This document shows, one piece after another, positions 11,640-24,615 of a stretch of 64,000 bases of DNA (its first letter is position 1; every line of letters starts with the position of its first letter). Position numbers and translations under genes: made by a program. The stretch is from Pyxicephalus adspersus (Eukaryota > Chordata > Amphibia > Anura > Pyxicephalidae), in NCBI RefSeq assembly GCF_032062135.1, contig NC_092859.1, positions 89,274,122-89,338,121 on the forward strand. Reading direction: 5' to 3'. Under the pieces are notes generated by a model. It was not told where the DNA came from and searched no databases. It saw only the letters and a program-made list of their open reading frames with translations.

Positions 11640-13626
11640 ACCTATACTACAGCACAGTTTCTGATTAAGGGTATTAGGAGTATTGCAGACATATTTTTTA
11701 AAAATCTTTAGGTGAATGTTTACATAAGATAGAAAAAGGCCTTAGATCTTGTTATAGTAATATAACATTGCAGAATTGTTTTTCCACGGTTTCGTTTTTT
11801 GTTTTTTTATTAATTGGAAATTATGTCTGAAGTTTATGGTAAAAAGCTGTTTCCTTGTAATCTTCCTAAATAAATGTATTAGTGTACCATTGATTTACTT
11901 GTATGATTTACTTGTATGTTTAGGGTTTAACCACATTTCTAGCACAATAAATATACATCTAGGTAGTGCACTGTTTTTCTCAACTCAACAGCTGTTATAT
12001 AGCTTCAAGAAAACAAATAACCAGTAAAAACATATTTCTAACACCTTTAATCAAGTACACAATCCAAGGCATGTAAACAACACCTACAGCTGTTTAGTCA
12101 TCCAAGCAATGTGTACAGACCGGAATCACGCTGTTGTGATGCATTACCGCATACATGTTATAGTGAGCTATTTTTTGGGTCAACGTGCATTGTGGTAATG
12201 CAGCCCATTGTTTTGCACAGACTACCAATGCACCATTATAAACCTTTTAAAACACTTAGTTTTTTAGGCATCTCACCACAATGAGTAGATGGTTTCATGC
12301 AAATTTAAGCTTTGAAAAAGGAGAAAAGAAGCTTATTTTTTGTGAGTACCGCTATGAGAACACAGCTTTTTTCTTTTATTTGCTTAAATTAAGAAGCCGT
12401 TTACACAAGGGAACTTGTTGACCTCATCTTCCTTCCACATCATTATTATTTTTACATAGTGTAGCATACTGATTTTATACAGTAATATGCACAGACCTCA
12501 GGCGTAGCTTCCCTGCAAATAGAGTTTATAATTAATTGTGTTGCACTTCATACATAAAAAGATAAAGTGACTTATTAAGGTCACTGAGAGAGAATTCAGA
12601 GAAAGGAGTCTAGAAGAGTCCCTTTTTTTATTGTTATTTTGTCAGATAACCTTCGAGCCGATACTTTCAAAAGGCACTCGCAGACTTAAAATTATCACTT
12701 ACTACACAAGAGGTTTGCAGGAACTCATCATTTTATTAAATGTGTGAACTACTTAAAATACCATGTTTACTTTAATACTTGTTTCATAATAATTTTAAAA
12801 CCAGTTTGATTAGTCATAATTGTATTACATGGTTTTACCACCTTATCTCTGCATTATAATGACATTTATAAGTCATTTGCACTGCACAACATGGTAGTTC
12901 AAAGTAATAAATAGAAAAATAGGGACCGCTATTAGCACTAAAATTTATAGTCAAAAGACACACCAACCTAAATAATACCTCAGTCATTCATCATTTTAGA
13001 CAGACTGTCAATACTTTAGATGAAAAGGAGATGCTTTAATTAATTCTCAAGCAGCCATGATGGCCAACATCAGCTGTAAGCATATTCTAGAAAAACAGAA
13101 CTCACTCTTGATGTTTGTTTAAAAATATATAATTCAGTTGTCATGATCACAAAAATGATTAGTTTATTTTTAGTTTAAATTCAAAATGTTCTGATACATT
13201 TTTTACACATTATAAACATTGGACTCTTTGCATCATTGAAACCCATATGCAGATATAACATAACATATTAATATTCACTAACTTAATAACTATATAATAT
13301 GGAATGCAGATGGTTGGCATTAACATAAAGTTAACACTACAAGAGTATTTGCAGGATAGAGTTAAGTTGTACCTTACCATTATCTCTGCGATTTTTATTT
13401 ATTTATTATTATTGTCACTTATTACTTTGCCAGTCAGTAAGAGTCGTGTTTTGCCCATGTAGAACTCTACAGCACTTTCAAAATTTCTCAACATTCAAAA
13501 AACAACTTCCTCACCTGCAAATATTTTTTATTATTCTTTTTTTTTATCCTTTACTATCATTCTTAGCTCACACTCCACTTTGTAATTTTTATTTTTCACA
13601 AATACCAACAACAGTTTTCTGGGAAA
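11640..13626. other. Non-coding stretch with one probable old repeat
   Basis: No gene is seen. The part at about 12115-12245 (around GTGCATTGTGGTAATGCAG and CCATTGTTTTGCACAGACT) resembles a frog interspersed repeat from memory, at low confidence. The rest is AT-rich and unremarkable. Confidence 0.45.
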
Positions 13627-13803
13627 GCCAATTAACCCTAATGCATGTTTTTGGAGATGTGGTGGGGAACTGGAGTGCCCAGAAGAAGGCCTTGCAAGCA
13701 CAGGCAGCTAAACTCCTTTTAGATTGTGACCTAGTCAGGATTCACACCAGGGACCCCTAGCTGCAACATGAAGTGCTAGCCACTGGGCCATTTATGCCAC
13801 CCT
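13627..13803 (+). mobile_element. LINE 3' tail fragment, L2-like
   Basis: The text CCAATTAACCCTAATGCATG, then TTTGGAGATGTGGTGGGGAA, CTGGAGTGCCCAGAAGAAGG, CAGGATTCACACCAGGGACC and AAGTGCTAGCCACTGGGCCA follows the order of a tail I know from vertebrate L2-type LINEs and the SINEs that share it. Only about 180 bp remain, so the insert is heavily 5' truncated and has no coding capacity. The + strand frame at 13446-13760 overlaps it by chance. Confidence 0.65.
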
Positions 13804-16796
13804 TTGAAATGCAACTTTGAGACATAAGAGACATTGGGCTAAGGATATAGACTAAGTCCCTATACTTGGAGCACAGAAAATACCATGACATTTCTAAATA
13901 TTCAACTTTCCTTCCTTTCTTATAAAGGCGCTGGTGTAAAGAAAAGTCCAAATATGGAAGAACAAGTGACATACAGGATTACTTTCTTCAATAATGTGAC
14001 TATATCAAATGCAAAGTGAGGTCTCAAATAGATATTGTATGTTAGGTACCTATAGCAAGGTTTGCAATTTTCAAAAAACCTAAACTGAGAGTCACAGTTT
14101 GCAGAGTGCAGACTCCAGAAGTAGATGATAAAGATTAAAAAAGAATGCAAACTGGGGGACAAAAGTAAGTGGTACAGACTGAAAGTAAATTTTGACTGTG
14201 ATTAAATATGTTAAAGTAATTTTTATGTTGTTAAACTGTACAACTGTACAACTACCCAGAAACACTTGGTGTTGGGCTGCCCCATTCTTCACTGCCAACC
14301 ACCACCTCTTGCCAATTTTGAACTTCCTGTAGCTATAATTCTAAATCCAAGAATAATACTAGATTGTTTTGGACCTGCTGTGTTACCAGCACTACACATG
14401 AGTTTCCCAGAGCTGAAGAATAAAGGCAAAAGTCATGGTAGATAGTCAGACATAGTCATAACTCCAAAACCCGAATGATAAAGACACATTAAAAAGGAGA
14501 TTACATATGACAACATGGACTCAGGCACTGCCCTAGTACAGTAAGCGGAAATTCTATCTGCTCATAATGCTATCGGGGGCATGCTTTATCATGCAAGAAC
14601 TAGAGACCTAATTGAAATCAGCAGGTGGTCCAATGACACAATTAGGGAATTATAATACTTGAACCAAAGAAACTGGATTGCCAACATGGATAGAGTACCG
14701 CTGTTACTCTTCAACCATGACATCATTTATATAGATATATATTTATCAGTAATATAGTGCTTATTTTATAAAAAGTAATCCAGAAATGCTGTTTATTTAG
14801 TAGTACAGAGGTTAATTAAGAAGTCTGTTTTAAAAAATGCTGGCACATCTGCTCTGCAATCTCGTTATGAACACAGAGGCAATATAATTTACTGTTCCAT
14901 CAGTAGACAAAGGTGCCATAAAACATGTGCTCAGTCTTCCCTGCATGCATCATACATCTATCATGCTGTTCATCTGCTTTCACATGTAAGGCCTTTACAG
15001 AAAACAAAATTAATTAAATTGCTGCCTTCTGGCTTCTGAGACAAGTTTGGCTTTGCATTAAATTAAGTATGTCTATTATCAGTGTGTTTTACTATATTAT
15101 TCTCAATACTGTTGTGTCTGTTTTCCATTCTCCAATTCCTTCTAAATTCATTGTGACAACCTATTACCGGTAGTTGTTAATTGTAGCATATTGACATTTA
15201 GGCACAGTACATAAAAAAAGAAAAAAATGGGAATTTAATGTATTTTATAAAATGTATCCTAATGTTTAAATCTGAATTTCAGACTAACAGCTAAATACAT
15301 ATATAGGAACTGTTTTAGCTCCAAAAAGATTTTTATATTGAATAAGTCAGTCCTAGGCCCAACCTTCTGTGTATGACCCTGGTTTCATCCTCCAACCTGC
15401 TCTTGTTCTGCAATTTGGCTTGTCAACTCATGGCTTAGACTAGCCTTTGTGTCCCTGGTTCCCCAATAATCTTTTATCCCACAGATGGAATCTTTACATA
15501 CCCAAAACCTCTGGATAACCAAGTGCTGAGACATTGCTAATAGCCTACTGATGCTGAGTGGTATTGGGAAAAGGGTACAAAATTAGCTTGCTGGATTTGA
15601 AACTGCAAAAGCATTGGCACTGGTCAGGGGACTTATGTTTGGACAAGACTGCCAGATATGTGTCATAGTGGCCCCTATTTACATCCACAGAAACAGTAAG
15701 GCGAGTAGTGAGCTAAATATTTAGCTATTCAGGAGCTGTCGGATTTTATTGATACGGAACCCTATTAGGGTTTTCTAGGAATGATATGTTAAATTAAATA
15801 AAGTTTAAAAGGCCCATACGTCTGTCCCATATCTATCTGTTATTTCTGTATAGAAAAGGAGAACATGGTTGGTAATGGAAACTAGACCAGGGGATCCTTC
15901 CGGCATTTATATTCAAACCCTGTAAAATTTGTATTCACAAGTAGAATCCAATTTTTATTCATGTATGCATTTATATAGTACTGACAGCTTCCACAGTATG
16001 AGTCTATAGTCATGTCACTTACTGTATATCAGAAATGAATGTCCTTTCCCCAGACATATTTCACTGACCACTGTGACTGGAAAAATCCTCCTATGCATTT
16101 CAGGGCCCAAAATAAACAGCTCGTTAAAACTCTCTAATAGTTTGTGTAAAAAATAAGGGACTGTGAATACAGAAGTTTAGGGAGAAATACAATGTATATT
16201 GCATTCAGTTTGCCAAACTATATTATTTTATAGGGTTTCCATGTTTTCAAATGGCAGAAAGCTCACAGACAAGAGGAAATAAATTAGCCACGTTCAGCCA
16301 TTCAGCCATTCAGCCATGTTAGGAATGTTCAGTTTCCATGCCTGGTTTCTCATGAACCTGTATGTTCTTATGGGTTCATTCAACGAGAAAGAGGAGTTTT
16401 AGAGCCAGCTCAAATAAAATAAGGGCACCAGAAATTCCTTTGTTTATTTTAAAAGGGTTATTTTGAAAGCCAGAATATTTACAAAAGAACCAGTCAAATG
16501 CTTTCTACATCAAAAGATAGAAGTAGCATTTTGTTGAATTGCTTTTTGGCCAGGTAAGATATATAAAGTAATTTTCCCAGATTGTCCCAAGCCCGTTTGC
16601 TGAGCTAAAACCTGCTTGGAATAATGGTCCCAACTGGGCATTCAATCTTTGTGTTAGAATCTTACTTGATCATTTGACATCTATTTTAAGGAGCAAAATT
16701 AAGCTATAATTTTTCCAATATAACAAGAAACATTATTTCTGCATGTTTATATTATTATTATTATTGGTAATTTAACTAATGCAAAGTAAAACCAGT

Positions 16797-16855
16797 TCTG
16801 CTTAATACTGGTAAACCCTGGTACTGGTAAAGTCTGCTTAATACTGGTAAACCCT
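16797..16855. repeat. Direct repeat, 23 bp with a 36 bp period
   Basis: TCTGCTTAATACTGGTAAAC plus CCT occurs identically at 16797-16819 and 16833-16855, and the spacer repeats GGTACTGGTAAAG-like text. This is a recent local duplication, preceded by a short ATT run. Confidence 0.85.
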
Positions 16856-17341
16856 AGAAAAAATTACCCACTGGTACAATGGCATGGGATAAGTTTGTCA
16901 ATAAATCAAATCTTATGGTACTTTATAGAAGGCTTATACAGACTGAACCTTAGTTAAGGTATCTGGGAATCCGCCATTCTAAAACAGAAAAAACAAAAAA
17001 ATATGAATTCATGTATATAACCATTGATAAAATATACCATTGATAAAAACAGTTAATCAGCTGTTGCACAATAAAATCCTGTGTAAGACTCAATATCCTG
17101 GCATATGTTTACATGTGCAGGATCTGCCCATGGTAATGACAGTGAGGCGTCTCGGGCAGTAAGGATTGCCAGACAACACTTTTTAAGATGAGTCCTCGTT
17201 TTCATACTTAGGCTTTTGTTTCTAGTGTATGTTCCAACTTCACTCTTTTTTGCATGCTGAGGGGATTCAGATAAGATGTCCTCCTGTTATGGATTTGTAT
17301 GCTTCTAAACAGATAAAAATGAGGTGTCAGAATTAAAGGGG

Positions 17342-17380
17342 ACGTCCTAACCAGGTAAAATATTTACCTGGTTAGGACGT
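17342..17380. repeat. Perfect 18 bp hairpin
   Basis: ACGTCCTAACCAGGTAAA (17342-17359) is the exact reverse complement of TTTACCTGGTTAGGACGT (17363-17380), with a loop of only three bases. It is not part of a repeat family I recognise in this window. It could form a cruciform or an RNA hairpin, or be a palindrome left by a mutation event. Confidence 0.9.
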
Positions 17381-19505
17381 AATGTCTTCTTAAAAGAACT
17401 GATGCATTAGGAATCTATTGATTTGTGCATGATATAGTGGGTGATGAACAAGGTATAATAGCTAGATCATGGTCCTACCTCATGGTAAGTACAAGGTATT
17501 TGGTCATAACATGTTAGGAATATAATACCCAATAGATGTAATCTATTCTAGGGTGTCAGATGAGAGTGGAGCATGTAGTATTTAGAAAGAAGCTGAAGGT
17601 CTCTCTATAGGTCATCAGATCTGATATGGAAACAATAGGCTGTTAAATGTTCATATATCTGGAGAGACATGCTCTGTTATTGTAGGAGACTTTTTTATAT
17701 TTTGATTTATGGGACAAATATAAGTCACCACACAGAAGGACTGTGACTTCCTGATTATGATCTAGAAAACATGGAAGAATAACAAGGATTTTCCAGTACT
17801 GGAAGCAACATGGGATGATACGTGAGTAAGTAATGTTCTTGAAGCTGAAAATATCTGATGGGATCTGAAATTTCTCTGCATCAAAAATGCATTTTTTTTT
17901 GTTTTTTTAAAAACCAGTATATTTTTTGTTGGGAAAGGAAGCTAATAAAGTCTGACAATACGGTGCACTAAAGTAAGATGGGGTAGAAAGTTTTGTAAAA
18001 TTTTGTAATTTTTTTTAACTGTTCATGGGTGCTAATAAAATATAGGGCTACAAAAAGCCTGAAGAAGAAAGGGATACGGGGTGGTAATGGAGAAATGATA
18101 AGGTAAGAAAAATAGGGGTAACTTTGGGGTATGAGAAGTAAGGGTCAGGGGGAGGAAAAATACCAAAAGAAAAAAAAGAGCAGCAGAATAAGAGATGAGC
18201 AATAGATATTTTTTATTTGATTTACTAAAGCAACACACAGGCTATTCACACAGCAATATGAATTGTTCAATTGTAAGGGAAATATACTTAGCTTAGTAAA
18301 TGAGATACAGTTCCTAAGAAGTCTTTAAAAAAAGGGGTTTTAAACCCCCTCCCCCAAAAAGAAAAGGAAATTTTTACCTTATCTAAAAAGGTTGTCCACC
18401 CATAGCACTGGGATGTGTCATATGGCACATAAAGCATGCTGACCAAATAGCTCAAGAATACCAGTAAAGTCCATAATAACTTTGTATATAAAATACAAAA
18501 AACTGGCGCAGCATCATTCTTCTATTCATCCCCAAATGTTTGTCCTGTTTTGAAGCATTATAACCTCAAACAAAAATAGATTTTTGTGGGTTTAGCACCA
18601 ATTTATTTACACAACATGCCTATCACTTTGAAGGTTTAAAACATTATTTGTTGTGCCACAAACAATATTTAAAGAAATTGTAGAGCCATCATTTGATGCA
18701 GTCACAGCTGAAAGATTTTTGAGGTCTCCTGGCTTTCTTTTTTGTCTGATCTTTCATAAAGCGCCTGTTTGTGCATTGTAAGGGTTAAGGAGGTCCTATG
18801 GATAAGTACTACTAAAAAATCCAAATGAATAACGATTTTAAAGAAAAAGAACTAATCCAATAAAAAAAAAACATTTTAAATACTATCATCTACGATCATC
18901 ATTTATCAGTAATACAGTAATACAAGTAATACAGTTTTGTTTGTTCACAATACAACTATCTTTGAGTATCTGCATAACCACCCAGGGGACAGAAACACAT
19001 ATTTCAACTGAGAACTGAACCCAGAGCCTAGTGGTAATAATGCTAATTACGGTTTTAATTTTAAAAATACACAATAATACTTATGGCCTATTGACACTTA
19101 TAACTCAAAAAAACCCAAGACATGGTATTCTGTTTGTGAGGTGACAAACAAGACCTGCTGCCTAAGTGGCTTCTGAGTAGAAAATAGAAGAAAAATCATG
19201 GAACTCTTAACAGTTGCTAGTAGTGCTGTATGACTGATGGTATAGTCAGGAAATTCAACCTTAAAGAACAGCGTTTGTTTGATGGCTTGTGAAGCTGATC
19301 AGCTTTGCAGCACAGAGATGGAAAAATTAACTGACAAGCTCTAGACAGGAAAAGAAAACACACATCTCCAGGAAATATGGAGACAAGGATTGAAGAATTA
19401 TATTTTTGTGCTTGCAGACTTGTCCTTGTCCTAGGCACTAGACAGATATATGTATTGCAATAGACAATATGAGTGTGTTAAAAAGGGACCAGTCTCAGTC
19501 TTTTT

Positions 19506-19742
19506 GCTTCTTTAACCTTCTGAGTGCTAACCCCAAGTTATATGGCTCAGGGTAAAAAAAACAGCTAATAGCAGTAACCCCAAGTGTGTAGCTAAAAGAA
19601 TAACAAAATAAAGACTTACCTGGTCCCACCGGCATCTTCCAGTGACCTGCCCGTCTGATCCCATCCTCTGGCTGCGTCCTCTTCCTTCGATCGGTCCCCC
19701 GGAGTTTGCACTGACGTTCCCCGTGTCAGTTCAAGTTCAACC
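19506..19742 (-). repeat. Frog interspersed repeat (CTTACCTGGTCCC family)
   Basis: The segment has the order TTAACCTTCTGAGTGCTAAC, TATGGCTCAGGGTAAAAAAA, AATAAAGACTTACCTGGTCC and a CpG-containing pyrimidine-rich end with CGATCGGTCCCCCGG. I recognise this arrangement as a common frog repeat. On the - strand it carries a consensus donor CAG|GTAAGT at about 19611-19619. Borders are approximate. Confidence 0.6.
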
Positions 19743-21537
19743 AAGCTCAAGAACAAAAAAAATAGTTTTAGATATTCCAAAATTAATCCCTTAAGAAAAA
19801 AACTACATTGAATCTATTAAGTAAGGGACATCAATGTGGTGGAGACTATGTGGTCCTTTGATCTAAAAAATGTTGTTAGAGGACACACAAATTATATGAA
19901 ATTCAATATATCAAAGGATCCCTATGGCACTGGACATATTAACCATAATAGTCTCTTTCATCACTATTAGATGAACACTGAAGTAAATAAAGATTACACC
20001 TTATCTGCAAATATGGCTGTTAGCAGCTTCTAAACATTTTTTCATGTTAGGATGACCTTTTAAAAACACTGAGATTACTCCAATTATTGTGTAGGATACT
20101 CAAATTCAAGTCAGCTGACACAATACATTTAGATACAGTAAATCTCATTGTGAATACAATTCTGTTACAATGTTTGGAGGTGTCAATGTTTCTAGATGGA
20201 TCTATCCTATTATCAGTAAACATGAATGGTGTTACTTATGACTACACTATAACTGGAAAATATATAATAGCCTTCTACATATGAAAGTTTACAGCAATAA
20301 ATATTTCAAAGAATATACAAGGACTTCAATGTTCTCTTGATAGGACATGAATCCCTTCCATAAGAGTATAAGTATAATTTAAAAAGGGTATTTAGCAATC
20401 GGTTTCTTACAAGAGAAGTTCTCTGTATCTGCTTTAGTCCCCTTTTAGAGTCCTTATAAAAAAAACATATAATCAAAAGGTTTATTTGAGCAAACCAGAA
20501 GCTGACACCAGAAATAGGGAGAGAATAAAGAGAGGGAGAAGGGAATTAATCCATGATGGGTTTTTTACATTTCACAACTGTATCAGCTATTTTAAATTGT
20601 CAGCATACAGTAGGTATTGATCCAAACAGTTGTCAACATTGGGTATACCACATAGGCCCAATAAAAGGGTAATCAGATTAAAAAGGAAATGTATGGTGCA
20701 CCTTGTCCTTCTCCTCCACTTCTGCTCCCCTTTTCTATTTACATTACAGTTTCTGGCTCTGAAAATTATTGTCAGCAGTTGCTGTGCGAATACAGCAGCT
20801 GTAGAAGTCAAAAACAAAAAGTCTTGGCATGACAATAATAAATACTGTTCAGATGCCAGATTGATACAAAGTAATATTCTTTTTCTACCCTGTTTTATTA
20901 TTCTGCATATCAAAGAAATAATCATCAATCAGGTAGGCCCAGAACTAAATAGAAAAAGCATGGGCGCAGGGCCTACCTGGCTGGGGGTTATGGGGAGCAA
21001 GTCATGCTAGGGTTAACAAATAGAGGTAGGGAGGGGTAAAGTGGTTGGTTGATGTGAGGGAAGAAGAGGGCATCAGAAATCCCTAGGATTTGGTGGGCTT
21101 CCCGCTCGACCACCCTTGAGGAGGTTTGTAGGTGTTGTGGGATTTCGGGGAAGTCTCTCTTGTAACCCGACTTATCAGACTTGAGGTTGAAAACCACACA
21201 GTTATTTTCTCCCAACTGCCCCATTCACTACTGCTTAGATTTACCCTATGGTTATGCTAACTGCAATTCAACTTCAACTGTTTTCAGCCCTGGATTTATG
21301 GGGTTGAGTGTAGTTGTGGCTGTTGTTTGCTCTCCACAGGTACAGAAAACGTGAGCAAAGTAATAAAGAAACTTTCCCTCTACTCGGAACAAGATTCAAA
21401 GTTGCCACAGATTTAAATTTTACCAACTAATGGCCTGCCAACCACCACCCCCCACCCCATAACCCCACAGACACACTTCTTAAATAAAGGACTCCAAGGT
21501 TTGATAATGTTATTGACATGACACTATGGCCCTGATT
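19743..21537. other. Non-coding stretch; overlapping chance frames
   Basis: Frames of 126 codons (+) and 113 codons (-) overlap at 20587-21010. Neither contains a recognisable domain, and both cannot be real. A 10 bp inverted repeat AGGTAGGCCC/GGGCCTACCT lies at 20931-20940 and 20969-20978. Text at 21240-21290 matches 24410-24460 and probably marks an old repeat. Confidence 0.45.
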
Positions 21538-21750
21538 TATGAAAGTTCTCCAAGGCTGGGGAGAATACACTTTCAGAAGTGAAGCTGGGTGATCCATAAA
21601 ACATGGAATGGATTTTTAAAAATCATTTGCTATTTGCTAGCAAATGTTTTGAATCCTGGATCAGATCCATTCCAGATTTGCTGGATCACCCAACTTCACT
21701 TCTGAAAGTGTATTCTCTCTAGCCTTGGAGAGCTTTCATGAATCAGGGCC
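21538..21750. mobile_element. Palindromic MITE-like element, copy 4
   Basis: The ends are GGCCCTGATTTATGAAAG and CTTTCATGAATCAGGGCC. The arms, AATACACTTTCAGAAGTGAA and TTCACTTCTGAAAGTGTATT, are almost exactly complementary, so this copy could fold into a hairpin of about 100 bp per arm. TAT flanks both ends, a possible three-base target duplication. Confidence 0.87.
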
Positions 21751-22089
21751 TATGAGACTGCATTGAAAGCACCAGTCCCTGACACTCAACTATCATAATC
21801 AGAAGGATTAAGGGTAAAAAAGTAAACCATATAAGGAAGCGTAATAAATTCCTTCAATAACAAGCAGTACAATTCAAAAAGTCTAACGATGGGTTTTTAG
21901 ATACTTGAAAAAACATCATGATCAGTTCTCTGCTAGCTATGCATTCAGAAGCTATCATTCAGTTTCATGTTAATAAAAACTGCTAATTATGTCCTAATTA
22001 TGTTGAAACATACTAAACATGTTTCTCAGCTTAATACTGTCTGCAAGTGCCAATTGTAATAAAGTGCGGATGTTCATACATAATATGTG
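21751..22089. other. Non-coding stretch, nothing seen
   Basis: This is AT-rich sequence between a palindromic element and the possible pseudogene. No repeat, motif or frame is supported here. Confidence 0.5.
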
Positions 22090-23280
22090 TTATAACAATT
22101 TGGTTTATTGAAGCTGGCTTCAAAACTTTCATATAATCACATTTCTCAGAGTCACAAAGGAAATATATAAACTTCATGTACACCAAATAATAATGTGCAG
22201 GTAAAAGAGCTGCCCAAAAGGATCACCCATTACAGGCTGTATGAAAAACACTATGGGACAAGGATGTGGGGGGTGGATACAAGACCAATAACCAAATCTC
22301 GCTGAATAAGAACTAATTTACTTCTAGTTACATACTGTGAATAAGGGGTCACCGCTTCCCTAAATACCAATCAACCTAAAGAAAAGACATTGCGCATATA
22401 CAGTTTTGATCTGCACAATGAAAATTCCAAAACTCCTTTGACCCTGAGAGCTTAAGCAGTTTATTCCAGGAAACTTCTCCACCGTGGCAAAGTTTGATAA
22501 TGGATTTCTGTACAGATCCTAATGAAATATACAATGCACACCAAGATTCAAGTAAGTATGCAATGAGCCTCTCTTATCCCAGTGTTCCTGATGTTTAATG
22601 AAGAATAACTTGACCATCTCCATACTTAGACTCTTGTGGGCTCCATGGGTTTCCAGCTTGGAAAACACAGACTGTATAAAGGACATATGTTTGTGGCTTA
22701 CACTCTTGAATTGAATTAGGAGCACTCTTAAGATGGAATACAAGTCAGCTTTGTGGCAAAAACACTTCAATTAATGCCTTGGCAGCTGAAAGCACAAAAG
22801 CATCCTTGTGTACCAGAGGAACAGAATGTAAACACTAAGGAATGAATTGAGCATTTTGTGTTAAATAGTACAGATTTCTAGCTGATGAATTGATGAGCTC
22901 CATAGGGAACATTGGCACCTTTATAATGTTTTCATAGTTCATAATCCCTTGTTTAAATAATAAATTAGGTAAGAATGAGTATTGTGGCACACATATAGAA
23001 ATGTTTCTCAGTCCACTGAATGCCATCATAAAATATACCACACTTGTACAACACAAGGCAATATTTCTACTGGTCTCAGGTTGGCACATTACAGATTCAT
23101 AATTTATCCAGGAAGGGAATTTGTACAATATCCACAAGACTGCAATAGATTCCTGCACGGACTTCACAGCTGAGGTTTTCAGGATTTGAATATTGCATGC
23201 TGTGAAAATAGGCCTACGTTGAGGTATTGAAAATAGCCTCATATAACACCAAACGTGCCCAGTATTCTCCAACACTTATA
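22090..23280 (-). pseudogene. Possible 5'-truncated broken gene copy, unidentified
   Basis: A 146-codon frame (22835-23275, - strand) is one of the longest outside GC-rich repeats. After its stop the same frame stays open for another 29 codons, including HKDAFVLSAAKALIEV. A one-step frame change then leads into an 83-codon frame (22519-22770) with SILRVLLIQFKSVSHK. Together about 255 codons read on one strand with one stop and one shift, in leucine-rich helical-looking segments. Still on the - strand, AATAAA lies near 22106, about 400 bases past the last frame, as a 3' end would. This would suit a retro-copied pseudogene cut short at its 5' end. I could not name a parent; a helical-repeat protein is only an impression. 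Chance remains a real alternative. Confidence 0.25.
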
Positions 23281-24280
23281 GCTCTATCCCTCCATGACTT
23301 TACATTACAATTTACAATTCATTTATGCCAGACATGAAAATGCTAGTAGGGGTCTGTAATACCCAATGTAAAATTAATGGATGATATACTACAGGAGCTG
23401 AGGATTTTTACTAAAAAAAGTGAACATTTATTTTAATTATACAATCTTTTAAAGAGCCAAATCCTGCCATATTAGATGGTAAAATGAACATTCACTCTTT
23501 TTTGTGAACATTTATTAAACAAAAAAAGAACAAAAAAATTTTATACTACTAGTATTTAGTGTAATGATGTTACTTGCATCATGCATTCAGGAAGAAATAA
23601 TTGTAGCCAATCAGAATAGCTTTTTTGTGATAACACAAAAATGTTCAATATGATTCATATAAAAAAAAGGGAAAGACAATGTTGATTTAATAAACTTAGG
23701 CCTTATTACTTATCAAAGTCAATTTTCTTTTAGCAAGGGATATTTCACATAAATAAGTAAATGTGGTAAATTTCGCTGTGCAAAGAATACCCAATCAAAT
23801 GCAAGGACATTAGGACATTATATAAAAAAAGATTTTGCTTGTACATGATTGGATGGTTAAAGTTAGCAGGGGTTTGCCTTATTCACTAAATGAACATTTA
23901 GACAACATTTATTCAGTAAATCAATTCCAGTAATGTTGCCTATAACAACTCTTAGTTTGATTTTTATTGTTTCAGAAAAAAAGAATGACACCTATATTCT
24001 GAATTGTTGATCTGTGTGTTTTAAAATATGTTTTTGTTGACAGATTTATGTTTGACAGATTTTGCATTGAAGAAAAGCTAAGTAAAAATCTATTATAGAA
24101 CATATGAAGGCATTTATTTAAGGTATCCACCTTAGCCTAAATATGCATTTATTATATTGTGATGCAAATGATTGTAATGTAGTTCCAATATAATTGATTT
24201 ATTCCCACTGTATTCCCCAAGTGTACACAAGCTAAATCTAGGGCCTGATATACCTAAAGCTATACTTCAGCCAAATCTTA
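23281..24280. other. Non-coding stretch, no gene seen
   Basis: This is AT-rich sequence with A and T runs around 23500-23540. No repeat family or exon was recognised. Confidence 0.55.
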
Positions 24281-24610
24281 CTTTTGTCATGGTTGTAGGC
24301 AGTCTTCTGCTGTGCTTAAGTCAACCAGTCTTCTCCTTCTTTACTTTCAGGTTGCAAACCCCTATTGATAGTTGCTCCCAGTCACCCTGCTTCAATACTG
24401 TGTGGTTTAACTCCACAGTTGTTGTGTCAACCGCAGTTCAACCTCAACTAAATTCAGCCTCTTTGTTGCAGGTGGATGTTTTCAGAAAGTTGAAGTCTAA
24501 AAAGAAGAATGTGCAACCACTTTCCATTTCCAATCCAATTCAACAATCGCTGCTGCAATCTACCACAACCACCTACAACTGTGTGCACAAAGTGGTTCCC
24601 AACCACTTCC
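24281..24610. repeat. Probable old interspersed repeat
   Basis: The text CAGTTCAACCTCAACTAAAT with TCAGCC (around 24430-24460) matches CAATTCAACTTCAACTGTTT with TCAGCC at 21262-21290 in the same orientation, so the segment belongs to a repeated family. A 110-codon + frame (24289-24621) runs through it. Its first residues are hydrophobic, but there is no domain and no support for coding. Confidence 0.35.
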
Positions 24611-24615
24611 ATTTA

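Larger units (their letters stand above)
13804..19505. other. Long non-coding stretch, no gene seen
   Basis: No convincing exon or gene lies here. Local features are a 9-mer repeated in tandem (TTCAGCCAT, about 16290-16317), a 23 bp direct repeat (16797-16819 and 16833-16855) and a perfect hairpin at 17342-17380. Text at about 15360-15480 and 29340-29480 shares a CCTGGTTTC-type opening that may be an old repeat. Confidence 0.5.

Noticed and set aside
20587..21010. Overlapping 126-codon (+) and 113-codon (-) frames
   Set aside because: They lie opposite each other, have no recognisable domain or splice context, and one at least must be chance.
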